Assembly: GCA_019056595.1 (NCBI GenBank)
Contig: CP036163.1
Coordinates: 1,488,001-1,552,000 of the forward strand
Length of the DNA stretch: 64,000 nucleotides
Reading direction: 5' to 3'
From: Pectobacterium atrosepticum
GTDB lineage: Bacteria; Pseudomonadota; Gammaproteobacteria; Enterobacterales; Enterobacteriaceae
Below, piece after piece: positions 41,232-51,486 of the stretch. The notes under the pieces were generated by a model, which searched no databases, was not told where the DNA came from, and worked only from the letters and a program-made list of their open reading frames with translations. The translations under genes were made by a program, and so were the position numbers. Each line of letters opens with the position of its first letter. Position 1 is the first letter of the stretch.

Positions 41232-42743
41232 CTAATCCGCCGCCATCAGCTTGCGGTATTCGTCGTAGGCGTACAAATCTGTCATACCGCTGATGTAATC
41301 CTGAATCAGACGCGCCCGATAATAATATTCACGGATGATGCGCTCGGGTTCAGCGACGCCGTCCAACTCAGTGACCGCTTCACGATAGGCCAGGCAATGC
41401 TTGCTGGATAACTTGTGATAAAGCCGCGTTTCAATCGGATAACGCTTATGCGTATCAGCGCTGACAAGCTGGCTGAAATCCTGATAAGGCATGTCGAGCA
41501 GCGGGCTATAAATATCCAGCAGGCCGCGAATCACACGGTCGCCCTGTAGCTCCAGTTGCTCAACTTCATGGTGATTAAAAACGTGCTTTAAGGCGACATG
41601 CTTGAAAATGCCTAACAGGCGATTCTGCGGGCTGTCGTCCTCAAGCAACGCCTGATTGAACGATCCGGTATAGATTTCCGGCAGGTTGTCGATAAAACGC
41701 AGCGCGGCATGTGGCACCATCTGCCCCACGGTATAAACACGGAGATTCATGAAGAATTGGTCATCGTGGCTGCGCCATTGAAAGCGTTCACGCTCTTTGT
41801 AGGCACGTTCGATCGTTTTGGCGAAGATGTCTTTCTCTGCGCCTGCGCCCCAATTTTCACGCAGACGATCGTAAAGTTCTTCGATTGTAAGGATATCTTT
41901 CTCAACGGCATCTTCTAAATCCGCGATACAGTACGAGACATCATCGGCCGCTTCCATAATGTAGCTCAGCGGGTGGCGATGAAATTCGCCCATATCCAGT
42001 TCTTCACGCAGCCTGGCGACAAACGCTTCCTCTGACAGATAATAACCCGGCTTCTTCATCAAATAGTTGTAATCTGCCGGAAGCTCGCCGTGCCAATACG
42101 CGGGGCGGGTATATTTCAGGATACAGGCCACCTGACCGTAGGTCAGATTAAGCTTCAGCAACGTATGCACCAGTCGGATCGCCTGCGCATTGCCTTCAAA
42201 ATGACTCAGATCCTGCCGGATCTGCCCGCGTAGATCGTCCAGCCCATCCTGCTGCATACGCAGCGTAGGGACTTTACAATCATCAACGCGTTCCGGAGAT
42301 TCATTGTCCAGATAATGGCTATCCAGTAATTTCCTGAACCATTGATTAATCGCGGATTCGCCAAAATGGCCAAACGGCGGATTGCCGATGTCGTGCATCA
42401 GGCAAGCCATTTCAACCAGACTTTCAAACGGCGTTTCTCTGTCGGCCAGCCCGAGCGATGCCAATCGCTCATCGGCTTGCAGGCGGTACAAAATCTCTTT
42501 TGCGATGTAGCGGCCAACCTGCTGAACTTCCATCGAGTGAGTCAGGCGGGAACGGACAGCCGCATTACGTTCCAGCGGAAAGACCTGGGTTTTTTGCTGT
42601 AAGCGACGAATGGCGGCGGAGTTAATGATACGACCGCGATCGCTCTCAAACTGACGCACAATCGCATATTCACTCTCGGCCGTTTTAGGTCGGCTAAAAT
42701 GCCGCTGAAAGCTCATTTTTTTGGCGAAATCGATATCAGACAT
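41232..42743 (-). CDS. dgt: Deoxyguanosine triphosphate triphosphohydrolase
   Basis: dGTPase hydrolysing dGTP to deoxyguanosine and tripolyphosphate. 503 residues. HD-domain metal residues: [12 protein letters not shown] and [18 protein letters not shown], later [12 protein letters not shown]. Sits between degP and mtnN, divergent from mtnN, as in E. coli. Confidence 0.96.
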   Translation of the reverse strand: MSDIDFAKKMSFQRHFSRPKTAESEYAIVRQFESDRGRIINSAAIRRLQQKTQVFPLERNAAVRSRLTHSMEVQQVGRYIAKEILYRLQADERLASLGLADRETPFESLVEMACLMHDIGNPPFGHFGESAINQWFRKLLDSHYLDNESPERVDDCKVPTLRMQQDGLDDLRGQIRQDLSHFEGNAQAIRLVHTLLKLNLTYGQVACILKYTRPAYWHGELPADYNYLMKKPGYYLSEEAFVARLREELDMGEFHRHPLSYIMEAADDVSYCIADLEDAVEKDILTIEELYDRLRENWGAGAEKDIFAKTIERAYKERERFQWRSHDDQFFMNLRVYTVGQMVPHAALRFIDNLPEIYTGSFNQALLEDDSPQNRLLGIFKHVALKHVFNHHEVEQLELQGDRVIRGLLDIYSPLLDMPYQDFSQLVSADTHKRYPIETRLYHKLSSKHCLAYREAVTELDGVAEPERIIREYYYRARLIQDYISGMTDLYAYDEYRKLMAAD

Positions 42744-42972
42744 ACGGTTCTCCCTGTCATCCCGCTACAGCACAATAATGCACACTCCATCTCATCCCGC
42801 TAGCCATGATAGACTAGCTCCCGCGATATACACCTAATACTGGTCATTTAACGATCGACATGCACGGTGCGACCACTGGGAGAGGCATCCCTGTGTTTCC
42901 GCTAAAATGGAACTTCAGTGGCCAGCATTAGGTATACATCTTCCATTTATAACAGAATTTACGGGGAACCTT

Positions 42973-43671
42973 ATGAAAGTCGGTATTATCGGCGCGATGG
43001 AACAAGAAGTAACGCTGTTACGCGATCGGATTGAAAACCGTCAGACCTTTCAGCGTGCAGGTTGCGAAATCTACACCGGACAAATCAACGGCGTAGAAGT
43101 CGCTTTGCTGAAATCCGGTATCGGTAAAGTCTCCGCCGCACTGGGTACCACGCTGCTGCTGGAACATAGCAAGCCGGACGTAGTGATTAACACGGGTTCC
43201 GCGGGCGGACTGGCATCCACATTGAACGTCGGTGATATCGTGATTTCTGATGAAGTACGCTACCACGATGCCGACGTCACAGCCTTTGGCTATGAACCCG
43301 GCCAGATGGCGGGTTGCCCTGCCGCTTTCCCTGCCGATGAAAAGCTCATCGCGCTGGCGCAGGAAGCCATTGCCGATTTACAACTGAACGCCGTGCGCGG
43401 ACTGGTTGTTAGCGGCGACGCCTTCATTAACGGCGCAGAGCCGTTAGCACGCATTCGTGCCACCTTCCCGAAGGCAATTGCCGTGGAAATGGAAGCTACC
43501 GCGATCGCACATGTCTGCCATCAATTTGGCACACCGTTTGTAGTGGTGCGCGCAATTTCTGATGTGGCCGATAAAGCCTCACACCTGAGTTTTGATGAGT
43601 TCCTAAGCGTTGCTGCACAGCAATCAACGCGGATGGTAGAAGCCATTCTGGCCAAGCTGGCTGCTCGCTAA
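42973..43671 (+). CDS. mtnN: 5'-methylthioadenosine/S-adenosylhomocysteine nucleosidase
   Basis: Cleaves MTA, SAH and 5'-deoxyadenosine; supplies S-ribosylhomocysteine to LuxS for AI-2. 232 residues from [20 protein letters not shown] (42973, GGGGAA upstream), the E. coli length; an upstream in-frame extension to 42907 is unlikely. Catalytic Glu in GAMEQE, MEME-type loop AVEMEATA, catalytic Asp in [10 protein letters not shown]. Followed after 3 bp by btuF. Confidence 0.97.
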   Translation: MKVGIIGAMEQEVTLLRDRIENRQTFQRAGCEIYTGQINGVEVALLKSGIGKVSAALGTTLLLEHSKPDVVINTGSAGGLASTLNVGDIVISDEVRYHDADVTAFGYEPGQMAGCPAAFPADEKLIALAQEAIADLQLNAVRGLVVSGDAFINGAEPLARIRATFPKAIAVEMEATAIAHVCHQFGTPFVVVRAISDVADKASHLSFDEFLSVAAQQSTRMVEAILAKLAAR

Positions 43672-43674
43672 TCG

Positions 43675-44514
43675 ATGACCTTCAGGTTCCTCTGCTGGCT
43701 GACCGGGCTGCTGCTCTGCACCGCCGCTTATGCCATTCCGCAGCGTGTTATCAGCCTCGCACCACACGCGACGGAAATGGCCTATGCTGCTGGCATGGGC
43801 GAACAACTGATTGCGGTCAGCGCCTGGTCAGATTACCCGCCGGAAGCGAAAAAGCTGGAACAGGTTGCCTCCTGGCAGGGAATCAACCTTGAGCGGATCC
43901 TCGCCCTCAAGCCCGATCTTATTCTGGCCTGGCGCGAGGGTAACCCGCAGCGACCGCTGGAACAGCTCGCTAATTTCTCGATTCCCATCGTCTATCTGGA
44001 TGCAAAAACATTAGACGATATTCCAGCGTCATTGCGACAGTTGGCGACATATAGCCGCCATCCTGAGCAAGCCGAACGGGCCGCGACAGATTTTCAGCAA
44101 CAAATAGGCGAACTACAGCACGCGGATGAGAAGCATAAGGCGGCACATACAGCGCCATTGCGGGTATTCATTCAATTCGGCACTCAGCCTCTGTTTACCT
44201 CTTCAAAAGCGACGCTACAGAGCCAGATCGTTTCACTGTGCGGCGCAGAAAATATCTTTAGTGACAGCACTGTGCCCTGGCCACAGGTAAGCCGTGAACA
44301 GGTGTTAAGACGACAGCCGCAGGCCATTATTATTGGCGGTGCGTCAGATAAAATTACCAATACGCAGGCGTTTTGGCAGCCGCAATTAACGGTTCCGGTT
44401 ATTACCGTCAATGAGGACTGGTTTAGCCGCAGCGGCCCCCGTTTGCTCTTGGCAGCACAGCAAATTTGTTCTCAATTAGCAGAATTAAAACTCGCGCCTT
44501 CATCAGCAAAATGA
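43675..44514 (+). CDS. btuF: Periplasmic vitamin B12-binding protein
   Basis: Delivers cobalamin to the BtuCD importer. 279 residues, signal peptide [20 protein letters not shown] then [15 protein letters not shown]; class III binding-protein fold with WSDYPPEA and [19 protein letters not shown]. Coupled to mtnN (3-bp gap). Same neighbours as E. coli on the left; the E. coli neighbour yadS is missing on the right. Confidence 0.95.
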   Translation: MTFRFLCWLTGLLLCTAAYAIPQRVISLAPHATEMAYAAGMGEQLIAVSAWSDYPPEAKKLEQVASWQGINLERILALKPDLILAWREGNPQRPLEQLANFSIPIVYLDAKTLDDIPASLRQLATYSRHPEQAERAATDFQQQIGELQHADEKHKAAHTAPLRVFIQFGTQPLFTSSKATLQSQIVSLCGAENIFSDSTVPWPQVSREQVLRRQPQAIIIGGASDKITNTQAFWQPQLTVPVITVNEDWFSRSGPRLLLAAQQICSQLAELKLAPSSAK

Positions 44515-44732
44515 TTGTTAATTAACACCACAGAACCATTTCGATAACAATAGCTTTATTAGTATACAAGTTGTAACACTAGCAGACTTTTATTTCGCCA
44601 TAATTTGCCGATAATCTGAACATAACGATGGAATCATAGACATCAATAAAGATGTTGATTACCACTCGTAATAAATGAAATTAGAAAATTTTGAACCGGT
44701 ATCGGTTCCTTTAACACCAGGTAGCTTTAAAC

Positions 44733-45011
44733 ATGAAAAATGCGTTGCTTTATGCGGGCTTGCTAATGGCGGCCTGTAGCACGGCATATGCAGGGAGTCA
44801 GGGTGGGCAAATTAACGCTCAACTGACGATATTACCGTCGTGTGGCGTAACGCCGCAATCCGGTCAATATCAAATGAACTGTAACGTAGCCTCTGTACCT
44901 CAACCTAAAATTACTGAGTCACGTATTCAGGTCGATCAGGCAAAATTTTCATCCTCCGCGACAAAAACGACGCAAGGTATGGAAACACGTTTGATTACGG
45001 TCGAATGGTAA
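44733..45011 (+). CDS. Small secreted protein of unknown function
   Basis: 92 residues with a clear signal peptide (MKNALLYAGLLMAACSTAYA, cut before GSQGG). The mature part of about 72 residues has two Cys spaced 15 apart (PSCGVT and MNCNV) that could form a disulfide. The layout loosely recalls DUF2574/YehE-like small periplasmic proteins, but I cannot assign it. No strong ribosome site (CAGGTAG about 12 nt before ATG). It sits between btuF and an ERIC element, apparently alone. Confidence 0.7.
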   Translation: MKNALLYAGLLMAACSTAYAGSQGGQINAQLTILPSCGVTPQSGQYQMNCNVASVPQPKITESRIQVDQAKFSSSATKTTQGMETRLITVEW

Positions 45012-45073
45012 CCACAGTAAAACACAAGGCGCATTATTCTAATTAACGCTTCTTATGACAGGTTGCTTGTTAC

Positions 45074-45200
45074 TATGCCCTAAATAATTCGAGTTGCATG
45101 AAGGCGGCAACCGAGCGAATCCCCAGGAGCTTACACAGGTAAGTGACTGGGGTGAGTAAGGGCAGCCAACGCACAAGCAGCTTGAAGTATGACGGGCATA
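45074..45200. repeat. ERIC element (127 bp)
   Basis: Contains the diagnostic ERIC core (GAATCCCCAGGAGCTTAC, then GTAAGTGACTGGGGTGAG) and is bounded by TATGCCC/GGGCATA inverted ends, giving exactly the canonical 127-bp length. Non-autonomous palindromic repeat common in enterobacteria. It lies between the small secreted protein gene and the erpA terminator and would fold into a long hairpin if transcribed. Confidence 0.93.
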
Positions 45201-45203
45201 TAA

Positions 45204-45238
45204 AAAAACCGTGTCTTGGTAATAAGACACGGTTTTTA
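45204..45238. terminator. Rho-independent terminator downstream of erpA
   Basis: Stem AAACCGTGTCTT/AAGACACGGTTT, 6-nt loop, A-run on the left and TTTATTTTTT on the right; functional in both directions. Confidence 0.92.
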
Positions 45239-45270
45239 TTTTTTAGTCGGTGAATAACCGCAATACGAGA

Positions 45271-45618
45271 TCAGACGCTGAAAGAGGAACCGCAGCCGCA
45301 GGTAGATTTCGCATTCGGATTCGTCACGATGAAGCGGGAACCTTCCAGCCCTTCGGTATAATCTACCGCACCGCCAACCAGATATTGCAAGCTCATCGGA
45401 TCAACCACCAACGCCACGCCTTGTTTCTCAATGGTCATGTCGCCGTCGTTGATTTGATCGTCAAAGGTAAAACCATACTGGAAACCGCTACAGCCGCCGC
45501 CCGTGATGTACACGCGCAGTTTCAGCTCTGGGTTCTCTTCATCAGCAATCAGGTTTTTCACCTTGCTTGCCGCCGCATCGGTAAATTGCAGAGGCAGTGC
45601 TGCTATATCGTCGCTCAT
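45271..45618 (-). CDS. erpA: Iron-sulfur cluster insertion protein ErpA
   Basis: A-type carrier passing 4Fe-4S clusters to targets such as IspG/IspH. 115 residues. The three cluster Cys are present: one in [10 protein letters not shown] and two in the C-terminal CGCGSSF. Divergent from hemL, as in E. coli; the 267-bp gap between them must hold both promoters. Confidence 0.97.
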
Positions 45619-45885
45619 ATTTTTACTCCCAACTCAGGGCTTATCAGGTGATAGACCCATATTCATACGCTTATTATCCGGCAGGATTAGAAAACGTTCA
45701 AGATTTGACAGCCATACCCTAAATAATCGCCGCATTATGCCGCTTCATATTCCCCCCAGCCAGTACTCTCAGTGGGTATGATGTCGTAAGTTTTCAAGTG
45801 AAAACCTGCACAGCGATTTCATAACGGCGGTCAGTTCATTAGAATACCTCTACATTTTACGATCAAGACCAGTCAGGACCGCGTA

Positions 45886-47166
45886 ATGAACAAATCTGAA
45901 AGCCTGTATGCTGCGGCACAGCAACTTATTCCCGGCGGGGTGAATTCACCTGTCCGCGCCTTTAACGGCGTCGGCGGCACGCCGTTGTTCATCGAACGGG
46001 CAGACGGAGCCTATCTCTACGACGTCGACGAACAGGCGTACATTGATTACGTGGGATCGTGGGGTCCGATGGTACTGGGTCACAATCACCCGTCGATTCG
46101 TGATGCAGTCATTGCTGCCGCAGAACGCGGTCTGAGTTTTGGCGCGCCCACCGAAATGGAAGTGCAGATGGCGCGTCTGGTCACCTCGCTGGTGCCTAGC
46201 ATGGATATGGTGCGGATGGTCAACTCCGGTACAGAAGCCACCATGAGCGCGATCCGTCTGGCGCGTGGCTATACGGGCCGCGATAAAATCATCAAATTTG
46301 AAGGCTGCTATCATGGTCACGCCGACTGTCTGCTGGTAAAAGCCGGCTCCGGTGCGCTAACGTTGGGCCAGCCTAACTCTCCCGGCGTTCCGGCCGATTT
46401 CGCTCGCCATACACTGACCTGCGTCTATAACGATCTGTCATCAGTACGCACCACGTTTGAACAATACCCTGACGAGATCGCCGCGATTATCGTCGAACCC
46501 GTCGCGGGCAACATGAACTGCGTTCCACCGCTGCCAGATTTCCTGCCCGGCCTGCGTGCCCTGTGTGACGAGTTTGGCGCTCTGTTCATCATCGATGAAG
46601 TCATGACCGGCTTTCGTGTCGCGCTAGCAGGAGCACAGTCACACTACGGCGTAGTACCGGATCTAACCTGTCTGGGGAAAATCATCGGCGGCGGCATGCC
46701 AGTCGGCGCATTCGGCGGTAAGCGTGAAGTTATGCAAGCGCTGGCACCGACCGGACCGGTTTATCAGGCGGGAACGCTGTCTGGCAACCCCATCGCCATG
46801 GCCGCAGGCTTTGCCTGTTTGACTGAAGTGGCGAAACCCGGCGTACATGAAAAACTCACCGCGTTGACCAATCAGTTGGCCGATGGCCTGCTGGCTGCCG
46901 CGAAAGCCGAAAACATTCCGCTAGTGGTTAATCAGGCGGGCGGCATGTTCGGCCTGTTCTTTACCGATGCCGAGAGCGTCACCTGCTATCAGGATGTGAT
47001 GAAGTGCGACGTCGAGCGCTTTAAGCGTTTCTTCCACATGATGCTGGAAGAAGGGATTTATCTCGCACCGTCTGCTTTTGAAGCAGGCTTCATGTCGCTG
47101 GCGCATACGCCACAAGACATTGAACGCACCATCGAAGCCGCACAGATCTGCTTCTCGCGTCTGTAA
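45886..47166 (+). CDS. hemL: Glutamate-1-semialdehyde 2,1-aminomutase
   Basis: PLP enzyme converting glutamate-1-semialdehyde to 5-aminolevulinate for haem. 426 residues, same as E. coli. PLP Lys in [17 protein letters not shown] (about 265), cofactor Asp in [11 protein letters not shown], and [15 protein letters not shown]. Followed by a 12-bp-stem hairpin and the convergent MocR gene. Confidence 0.98.
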   Translation: MNKSESLYAAAQQLIPGGVNSPVRAFNGVGGTPLFIERADGAYLYDVDEQAYIDYVGSWGPMVLGHNHPSIRDAVIAAAERGLSFGAPTEMEVQMARLVTSLVPSMDMVRMVNSGTEATMSAIRLARGYTGRDKIIKFEGCYHGHADCLLVKAGSGALTLGQPNSPGVPADFARHTLTCVYNDLSSVRTTFEQYPDEIAAIIVEPVAGNMNCVPPLPDFLPGLRALCDEFGALFIIDEVMTGFRVALAGAQSHYGVVPDLTCLGKIIGGGMPVGAFGGKREVMQALAPTGPVYQAGTLSGNPIAMAAGFACLTEVAKPGVHEKLTALTNQLADGLLAAAKAENIPLVVNQAGGMFGLFFTDAESVTCYQDVMKCDVERFKRFFHMMLEEGIYLAPSAFEAGFMSLAHTPQDIERTIEAAQICFSRL

Positions 47167-47181
47167 ACGCGAATTTACTAT

Positions 47182-47210
47182 ACGACGGCGTCACTCACTG
47201 ACGCCGTCGT
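47182..47210. terminator. Strong hairpin between convergent hemL and MocR genes
   Basis: Perfect 12-bp stem ACGACGGCGTCA/TGACGCCGTCGT, loop CTCAC, 15 bp after the hemL stop. No T-run follows, so termination is likely but unproven. Confidence 0.55.
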
Positions 47211-47243
47211 CTGCACATAAACCAGATTCAGTAGACCCTACAG

Positions 47244-48704
47244 TTAGCCTTCATTCCCCGGCCCGATACCGCTCATTTCACACGCCAGTGCACCCGCGCG
47301 CTTAAGCGCATACGTGTAGCGTTCATCAAACGGGTAGCAGCAAGACAGACGAAGCGCGTGCTTACAGCGGCCGCTCAGCGTGTAGAGTTCGCCGGGCGTG
47401 ACGCAAATTTTCTCTTGCAGCAGACGATGGAATAACTCAACCCCATCTACACCGCCCGGTAATTCCAGCCAGAAGACGAACCCGCCCTGCGGCTGCGTCG
47501 CACGTGTACCCTGTGGAAAATGTCGGGCAATCAGCCCACGCGCCTCATCCATCTGCGCGGCATAGCGGCGACGCAGCGTGCGCAGATGGTGATCGTAACC
47601 GCCGGACTCCAGAAACTGCGCCAGCGTTTCCGATAGCAGCGCCGATTCCGCCATTGACGATACTGCTTTCAGCCGTGCCACCTGTGCCCGAAAACGCCCC
47701 GACGCCATCCAGCCAATACGAAAATCAGGTGCCAGCGTTTTCGTGAAGCTAGAGCAGTAAATGACCCACCCCTCGCGGTCGAAGGCTTTGACAGTAGGCG
47801 ACAGCGGCCAGGTAAACTGAAGCTCGCTGTATAGCCCATCCTCAATAAGCGGCACCTGATAGTCGTTCACCAGCTTTGCCAGCCGCTTTTTATCCGCCAG
47901 CGTCATGCTACACCCTAACGGATTCTGTGCGTTTGGCATGGCGATAATCGCCTGTAACCGATTTTCTGATAGCAGCAGTTCCAGCGCATCCAGCGAGAGA
48001 CCACGCTGCGGATCGGTAGGAATCTCCACCGTTTTCAAGCCCAGACTGGCTAGCAGAGGGAAGAGATAAAAATAGGTTGGCGTTTCCAACCCCACACAGT
48101 CGCCCGGCTGCGTAACCGTGCGTAGCGCCAGCTGCAGCGCTTCCATGCAGCCGTGAGTGATCGTGATGTCCTCGCGGGTCAATGTCATACCCAAATCCAT
48201 TGCTCGCCGCGCCACTTCGCGCCGCAGCCGTTCACTGCCCGGCGGCAGCGCATAGCGACCAATCAGTTCAGGCTGTCGCCGCAGCAAGGACGCGGCAATA
48301 CGGCTGATCTTTTCGGTAGGATAGAAATCGGTATGCTGCGGGCACGCCAGAGATATGTTGGTGTAGTCGGGGTGAGTCTGGGCAGCAAATACGGTATCAA
48401 TCAGATCCAGTTTTTCACTGCCCGGCACAATCACCTGCGCACGGTGAGGCTTGCTTTCCGTTAGCGACGGCAGACGCCCCCGGACAAAATAGCCGGACTG
48501 CGGTCGTGCTTCGATCAAACCGCGATCTTCGAGAATACGCCAGGCATTCAGCACCGTATTCACACTCACCTGATGCGATCCGGCGACACGGCGAATCGAC
48601 GGCAAGCGGCTTCCCGGCGCTAACGTCCCTTGATGAATGGCCGTTGCGAAGGTTTCCGCGAGCTGTTGATAGAGCGTACTTTCTTGTGAGTCGATGATGG
48701 ACAC
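47244..48704 (-). CDS. MocR/PdxR-type regulator: GntR helix-turn-helix fused to aminotransferase domain
   Basis: About 486 residues. N-terminal winged helix (LAPGSRLPSIRRVAGSHQVS and VNTVLNAWRILEDRGLI), then class I/II aminotransferase fold with PLP-type Lys in SSFTKTLAPDFRIGW and NAQNPLG. Such proteins bind PLP and usually regulate a neighbouring transporter or amino-acid/B6 gene; the divergent LysE gene (135-bp gap) is the obvious target. Start uncertain: GTG at 48704 has GGGGGA only 3 nt upstream, TTG at 48722 has none. Confidence 0.87.
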   Translation of the reverse strand: MSIIDSQESTLYQQLAETFATAIHQGTLAPGSRLPSIRRVAGSHQVSVNTVLNAWRILEDRGLIEARPQSGYFVRGRLPSLTESKPHRAQVIVPGSEKLDLIDTVFAAQTHPDYTNISLACPQHTDFYPTEKISRIAASLLRRQPELIGRYALPPGSERLRREVARRAMDLGMTLTREDITITHGCMEALQLALRTVTQPGDCVGLETPTYFYLFPLLASLGLKTVEIPTDPQRGLSLDALELLLSENRLQAIIAMPNAQNPLGCSMTLADKKRLAKLVNDYQVPLIEDGLYSELQFTWPLSPTVKAFDREGWVIYCSSFTKTLAPDFRIGWMASGRFRAQVARLKAVSSMAESALLSETLAQFLESGGYDHHLRTLRRRYAAQMDEARGLIARHFPQGTRATQPQGGFVFWLELPGGVDGVELFHRLLQEKICVTPGELYTLSGRCKHALRLSCCYPFDERYTYALKRAGALACEMSGIGPGNEG

Positions 48705-48839
48705 AGTTCCCCCGCCAGCCAATGAGTACAGTTAACGATTAATGCATTTTGTACCCATTACAATAATCATTTTGTGTATCTGTAACCATTTATTTTTTCT
48801 GCCTACTATAGTGTTCTTCCCCATCATCAGGATAACACC

Positions 48840-49430
48840 ATGCTCGATCCTTCTTTTTTCAGCTACGTCACCGTCATGTCGATCACACCGGGACCGAATA
48901 ATCTGCTGCTGGCGACGTCAGGCGTCAATTTTGGCCTGCGTCGTACGCTACCGATGCTGATGGGTATTTTAATTGGCTGTGCGCTCCAAACGGCGCTGAT
49001 GGGCGTGGCATTGGAGCTTTTGCTGAGTTGGATGAGCATGATCCGCCTCCCTCTTACCGTGTTGGGATGCGCCTATCTACTGTGGCTATCGTGGAAAATC
49101 GTGCGATCGTCGGCACCAGAATTACAAGGGCGAGTACAGCCGATGACTGTACTGCAAGGAACATTATTTCAGGCGGTGAACCCGAAAGCCTGGCTGATGT
49201 CCAGCAACATCGCGCTGCTTTATACCGCCAGCAACGGCATTTTCACCATTATGATCGCCTTTATGGCGCTCAATCTGCCCTGCATTTTAGTCTGGGCGCT
49301 ACTCGGCGATCGCATCGGCAAACATCTTCAGGAGCCGTGGAAACTGAAAGCCTTCAACGGCATCATGGCGCTTTCTCTGGTGCTCACCACGTTCTGGATG
49401 CTGGTCGAAGCCATCAACGTCTCCGGCTAA
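48840..49430 (+). CDS. LysE/RhtB-family amino-acid exporter
   Basis: Inner-membrane efflux protein, 196 residues, about six hydrophobic helices. Family motif SITPGPNNLLLATSGVNFGL near the N-terminus and QAVNPKAWLM in the middle. The substrate cannot be told. Divergent from a MocR regulator that probably controls it. Both lie as an insertion between hemL and fhuB relative to the E. coli order. Confidence 0.88.
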   Translation: MLDPSFFSYVTVMSITPGPNNLLLATSGVNFGLRRTLPMLMGILIGCALQTALMGVALELLLSWMSMIRLPLTVLGCAYLLWLSWKIVRSSAPELQGRVQPMTVLQGTLFQAVNPKAWLMSSNIALLYTASNGIFTIMIAFMALNLPCILVWALLGDRIGKHLQEPWKLKAFNGIMALSLVLTTFWMLVEAINVSG

Positions 49431-49438
49431 TCACACGG

Positions 49439-49461
49439 CGTCGGCGAGCTTCCCGCCGACG
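49439..49461. terminator. Hairpin between convergent LysE gene and fhuB
   Basis: Eight-bp stem CGTCGGCG/CGCCGACG with a 7-nt loop, 8 bp after one stop and 6 bp before the other. Without a T-run. Confidence 0.5.
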
Positions 49462-49467
49462 CTCGCG

Positions 49468-51486
49468 TTATTTCACCTGCTTGCGCAACAGATAAACAAA
49501 GTAAGGCGCACCGATAAACGTCGCGAGCAACCCTGCCGGAATCTGCGCCGGAAAGAGGATCATTCGACCAAACCAATCCGCAATTACCATCAGTGCTCCA
49601 CCAATCAACGCAGAGCTGGCGATTTGTGGCAACACACGACTAAAGCCCAGCATCCGCGCCATATGTGGTGCCATGAGACCCACAAAACTCATCGGCCCAA
49701 CCATCATAGTTGCCATTGCGGTCAGCACCGAGGCCAGCAGCAAAACCAGCAGGCGAACCGGCGTGACGGCCACACCAAGCGATCTGGCGGTTGTCGTACC
49801 AAGCGGCAGAATACGCAGCCAACGCTGACAGAACGGGACGATCAACAGCAACAGAACGGCGATCGCCGCCGTACGTATCGCGTCTACAGGTTCGACCGCA
49901 TAGGTTGATCCCGACAGCCAGGTCAGCACCGTGCTCATACGTGGATCGCCACTGGCTAACAGCAGCGCGATCACCGTGGAAAACGCCATACTCAGCGCGA
50001 TCCCCGCCAGCAGCATGCGCTGCGTGGAGAAACCGCCTCGTCCGGCGATAATCACCATGACCAACAACGTCAATGCCGCGCCCGCGCTACCGGCTGGAAG
50101 CAACCATACAAAAGCATTGCCGGGAATGAAGAACAGCAAAATAATGACGCCAAACGATGCGCCAGAGCTAATCCCCAGAACCTCCGGGCTTCCCATCGGG
50201 TTACCCGTCAATTTTTGGATTAGCGTTCCCGCCACCGCCAGTATCACCCCAGCAGTTAGCGCCGCCAGAACCCGAGGCCAGCGCCATGAAAGCAATTGCG
50301 CTAATACATCACCACCGCCCCACTGCCAGCCTTCCGCATCTTTTCCCAACATCAGTGCCATGAGAACGACCATTCCCAGCAGCATGATGCCGAGCACCAG
50401 CCACCTTCCCCACAGGCTACGTTCGAGCGTCGGCGTGCTATTACTGTCGACCAGCGCGTGTTGACCGCTATTACGCAGGCGCGGCAGCAGCCAGAGTAGC
50501 AGCGGCGCGCCAATCAACGCCGTCGCCGCGCCCGTTGGTACGTCAAGCCACACCCGACTCAGCCAGATAACCCCCTGATCGGTGACGCCTAGCAGCAGCG
50601 CCCCCAATAACGGTGCTAATAAGAGGCGGTGGAATAAGCGCCGCGCACCCAGCATTTTCGCCAGCAGCGGCGCAAACAGGCCGATAAAACCGATAATGCC
50701 CGCCGCGTTCACCAATTGCGCACACAGGAAAATACCCAAGCCAAGCGCGCTCAGACGCGCCAGCGACAGCCCAAGTCCCAGATTACGCGCAACGCCGTCA
50801 TCCAGTCCCAACAGCGTTAACGGACGAATCAGAAGCAGCGCCAGACAGAAACACACCAAAAGGCGCGGGAGAACAAACTGCACATTGCTCCAGTCCTGCT
50901 GGTTCAGCACGCCGCTGCTCCACAGGAACAACCCCTGAAGCTGTTCATGATGGAAGAGCACCAGCAGTTGATTGACCGCGCTACAGTAGAAACTCAGCAC
51001 CAGCCCCGCAAGTATCAGCGTCACTGGTGATAATCGCTTGCCCCAGGCAACGCCAAACACCAGTGCGCCAACCACTAGCGCACCGATCATCGCAGCGGCC
51101 TGCTGGATCCATTCGCCGCCGGGCAGCGCCCACAGCGTTACCACTGTGATGCCTAGCTGTGCGCCTGTGGCGATCCCCAGCGTTGACGGCTCAGCCAGCG
51201 GATTACGCAAGACCTGCTGGAACAGCACGCCACACAACCCCAGCCCTGCACCAATCAGCGGTGCCAGCGCCATGCGCGGTAACAGGCTGTAGTGGAACAG
51301 AAGCTGCTGCATATTATTCAAGGCGGGTTGTGTCAGCGCCTCAAACCACTGTGACACAGGCAATTGCTGCTGCAAATTGTAGCTACCCATCCCCAGAATC
51401 ACGAACAGCAGAAAACCAATTAAAACAATGGGAAGTACCAACGGGTGCACGGCACGCTTGTGCGCGATAGACAAAGAATTAGGCAT
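49468..51486 (-). CDS. fhuB: Ferric hydroxamate transporter permease FhuB (double-length)
   Basis: Inner-membrane channel for ferric hydroxamates (ferrichrome, aerobactin, ferrioxamine). 672 residues made of two homologous FecCD halves. Each half has a LA-AxxxG segment (LGLCGVLFQQVLRNPLAEPS; later VAGTLIQKLTGNPMGSPEVL) and a GFIGLFAPLLAK / GFVGLMAPHMAR-type motif for FhuC contact. Overlaps fhuD by 8 nt. Confidence 0.96.
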   Translation of the reverse strand: MPNSLSIAHKRAVHPLVLPIVLIGFLLFVILGMGSYNLQQQLPVSQWFEALTQPALNNMQQLLFHYSLLPRMALAPLIGAGLGLCGVLFQQVLRNPLAEPSTLGIATGAQLGITVVTLWALPGGEWIQQAAAMIGALVVGALVFGVAWGKRLSPVTLILAGLVLSFYCSAVNQLLVLFHHEQLQGLFLWSSGVLNQQDWSNVQFVLPRLLVCFCLALLLIRPLTLLGLDDGVARNLGLGLSLARLSALGLGIFLCAQLVNAAGIIGFIGLFAPLLAKMLGARRLFHRLLLAPLLGALLLGVTDQGVIWLSRVWLDVPTGAATALIGAPLLLWLLPRLRNSGQHALVDSNSTPTLERSLWGRWLVLGIMLLGMVVLMALMLGKDAEGWQWGGGDVLAQLLSWRWPRVLAALTAGVILAVAGTLIQKLTGNPMGSPEVLGISSGASFGVIILLFFIPGNAFVWLLPAGSAGAALTLLVMVIIAGRGGFSTQRMLLAGIALSMAFSTVIALLLASGDPRMSTVLTWLSGSTYAVEPVDAIRTAAIAVLLLLIVPFCQRWLRILPLGTTTARSLGVAVTPVRLLVLLLASVLTAMATMMVGPMSFVGLMAPHMARMLGFSRVLPQIASSALIGGALMVIADWFGRMILFPAQIPAGLLATFIGAPYFVYLLRKQVK

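Noticed and set aside
45700-45735. Possible second ERIC fragment (ATACCCTAAATAATC) in the erpA-hemL gap
   Set aside because: Only about 14 bases resemble the ERIC left end and no core follows; too short to support.
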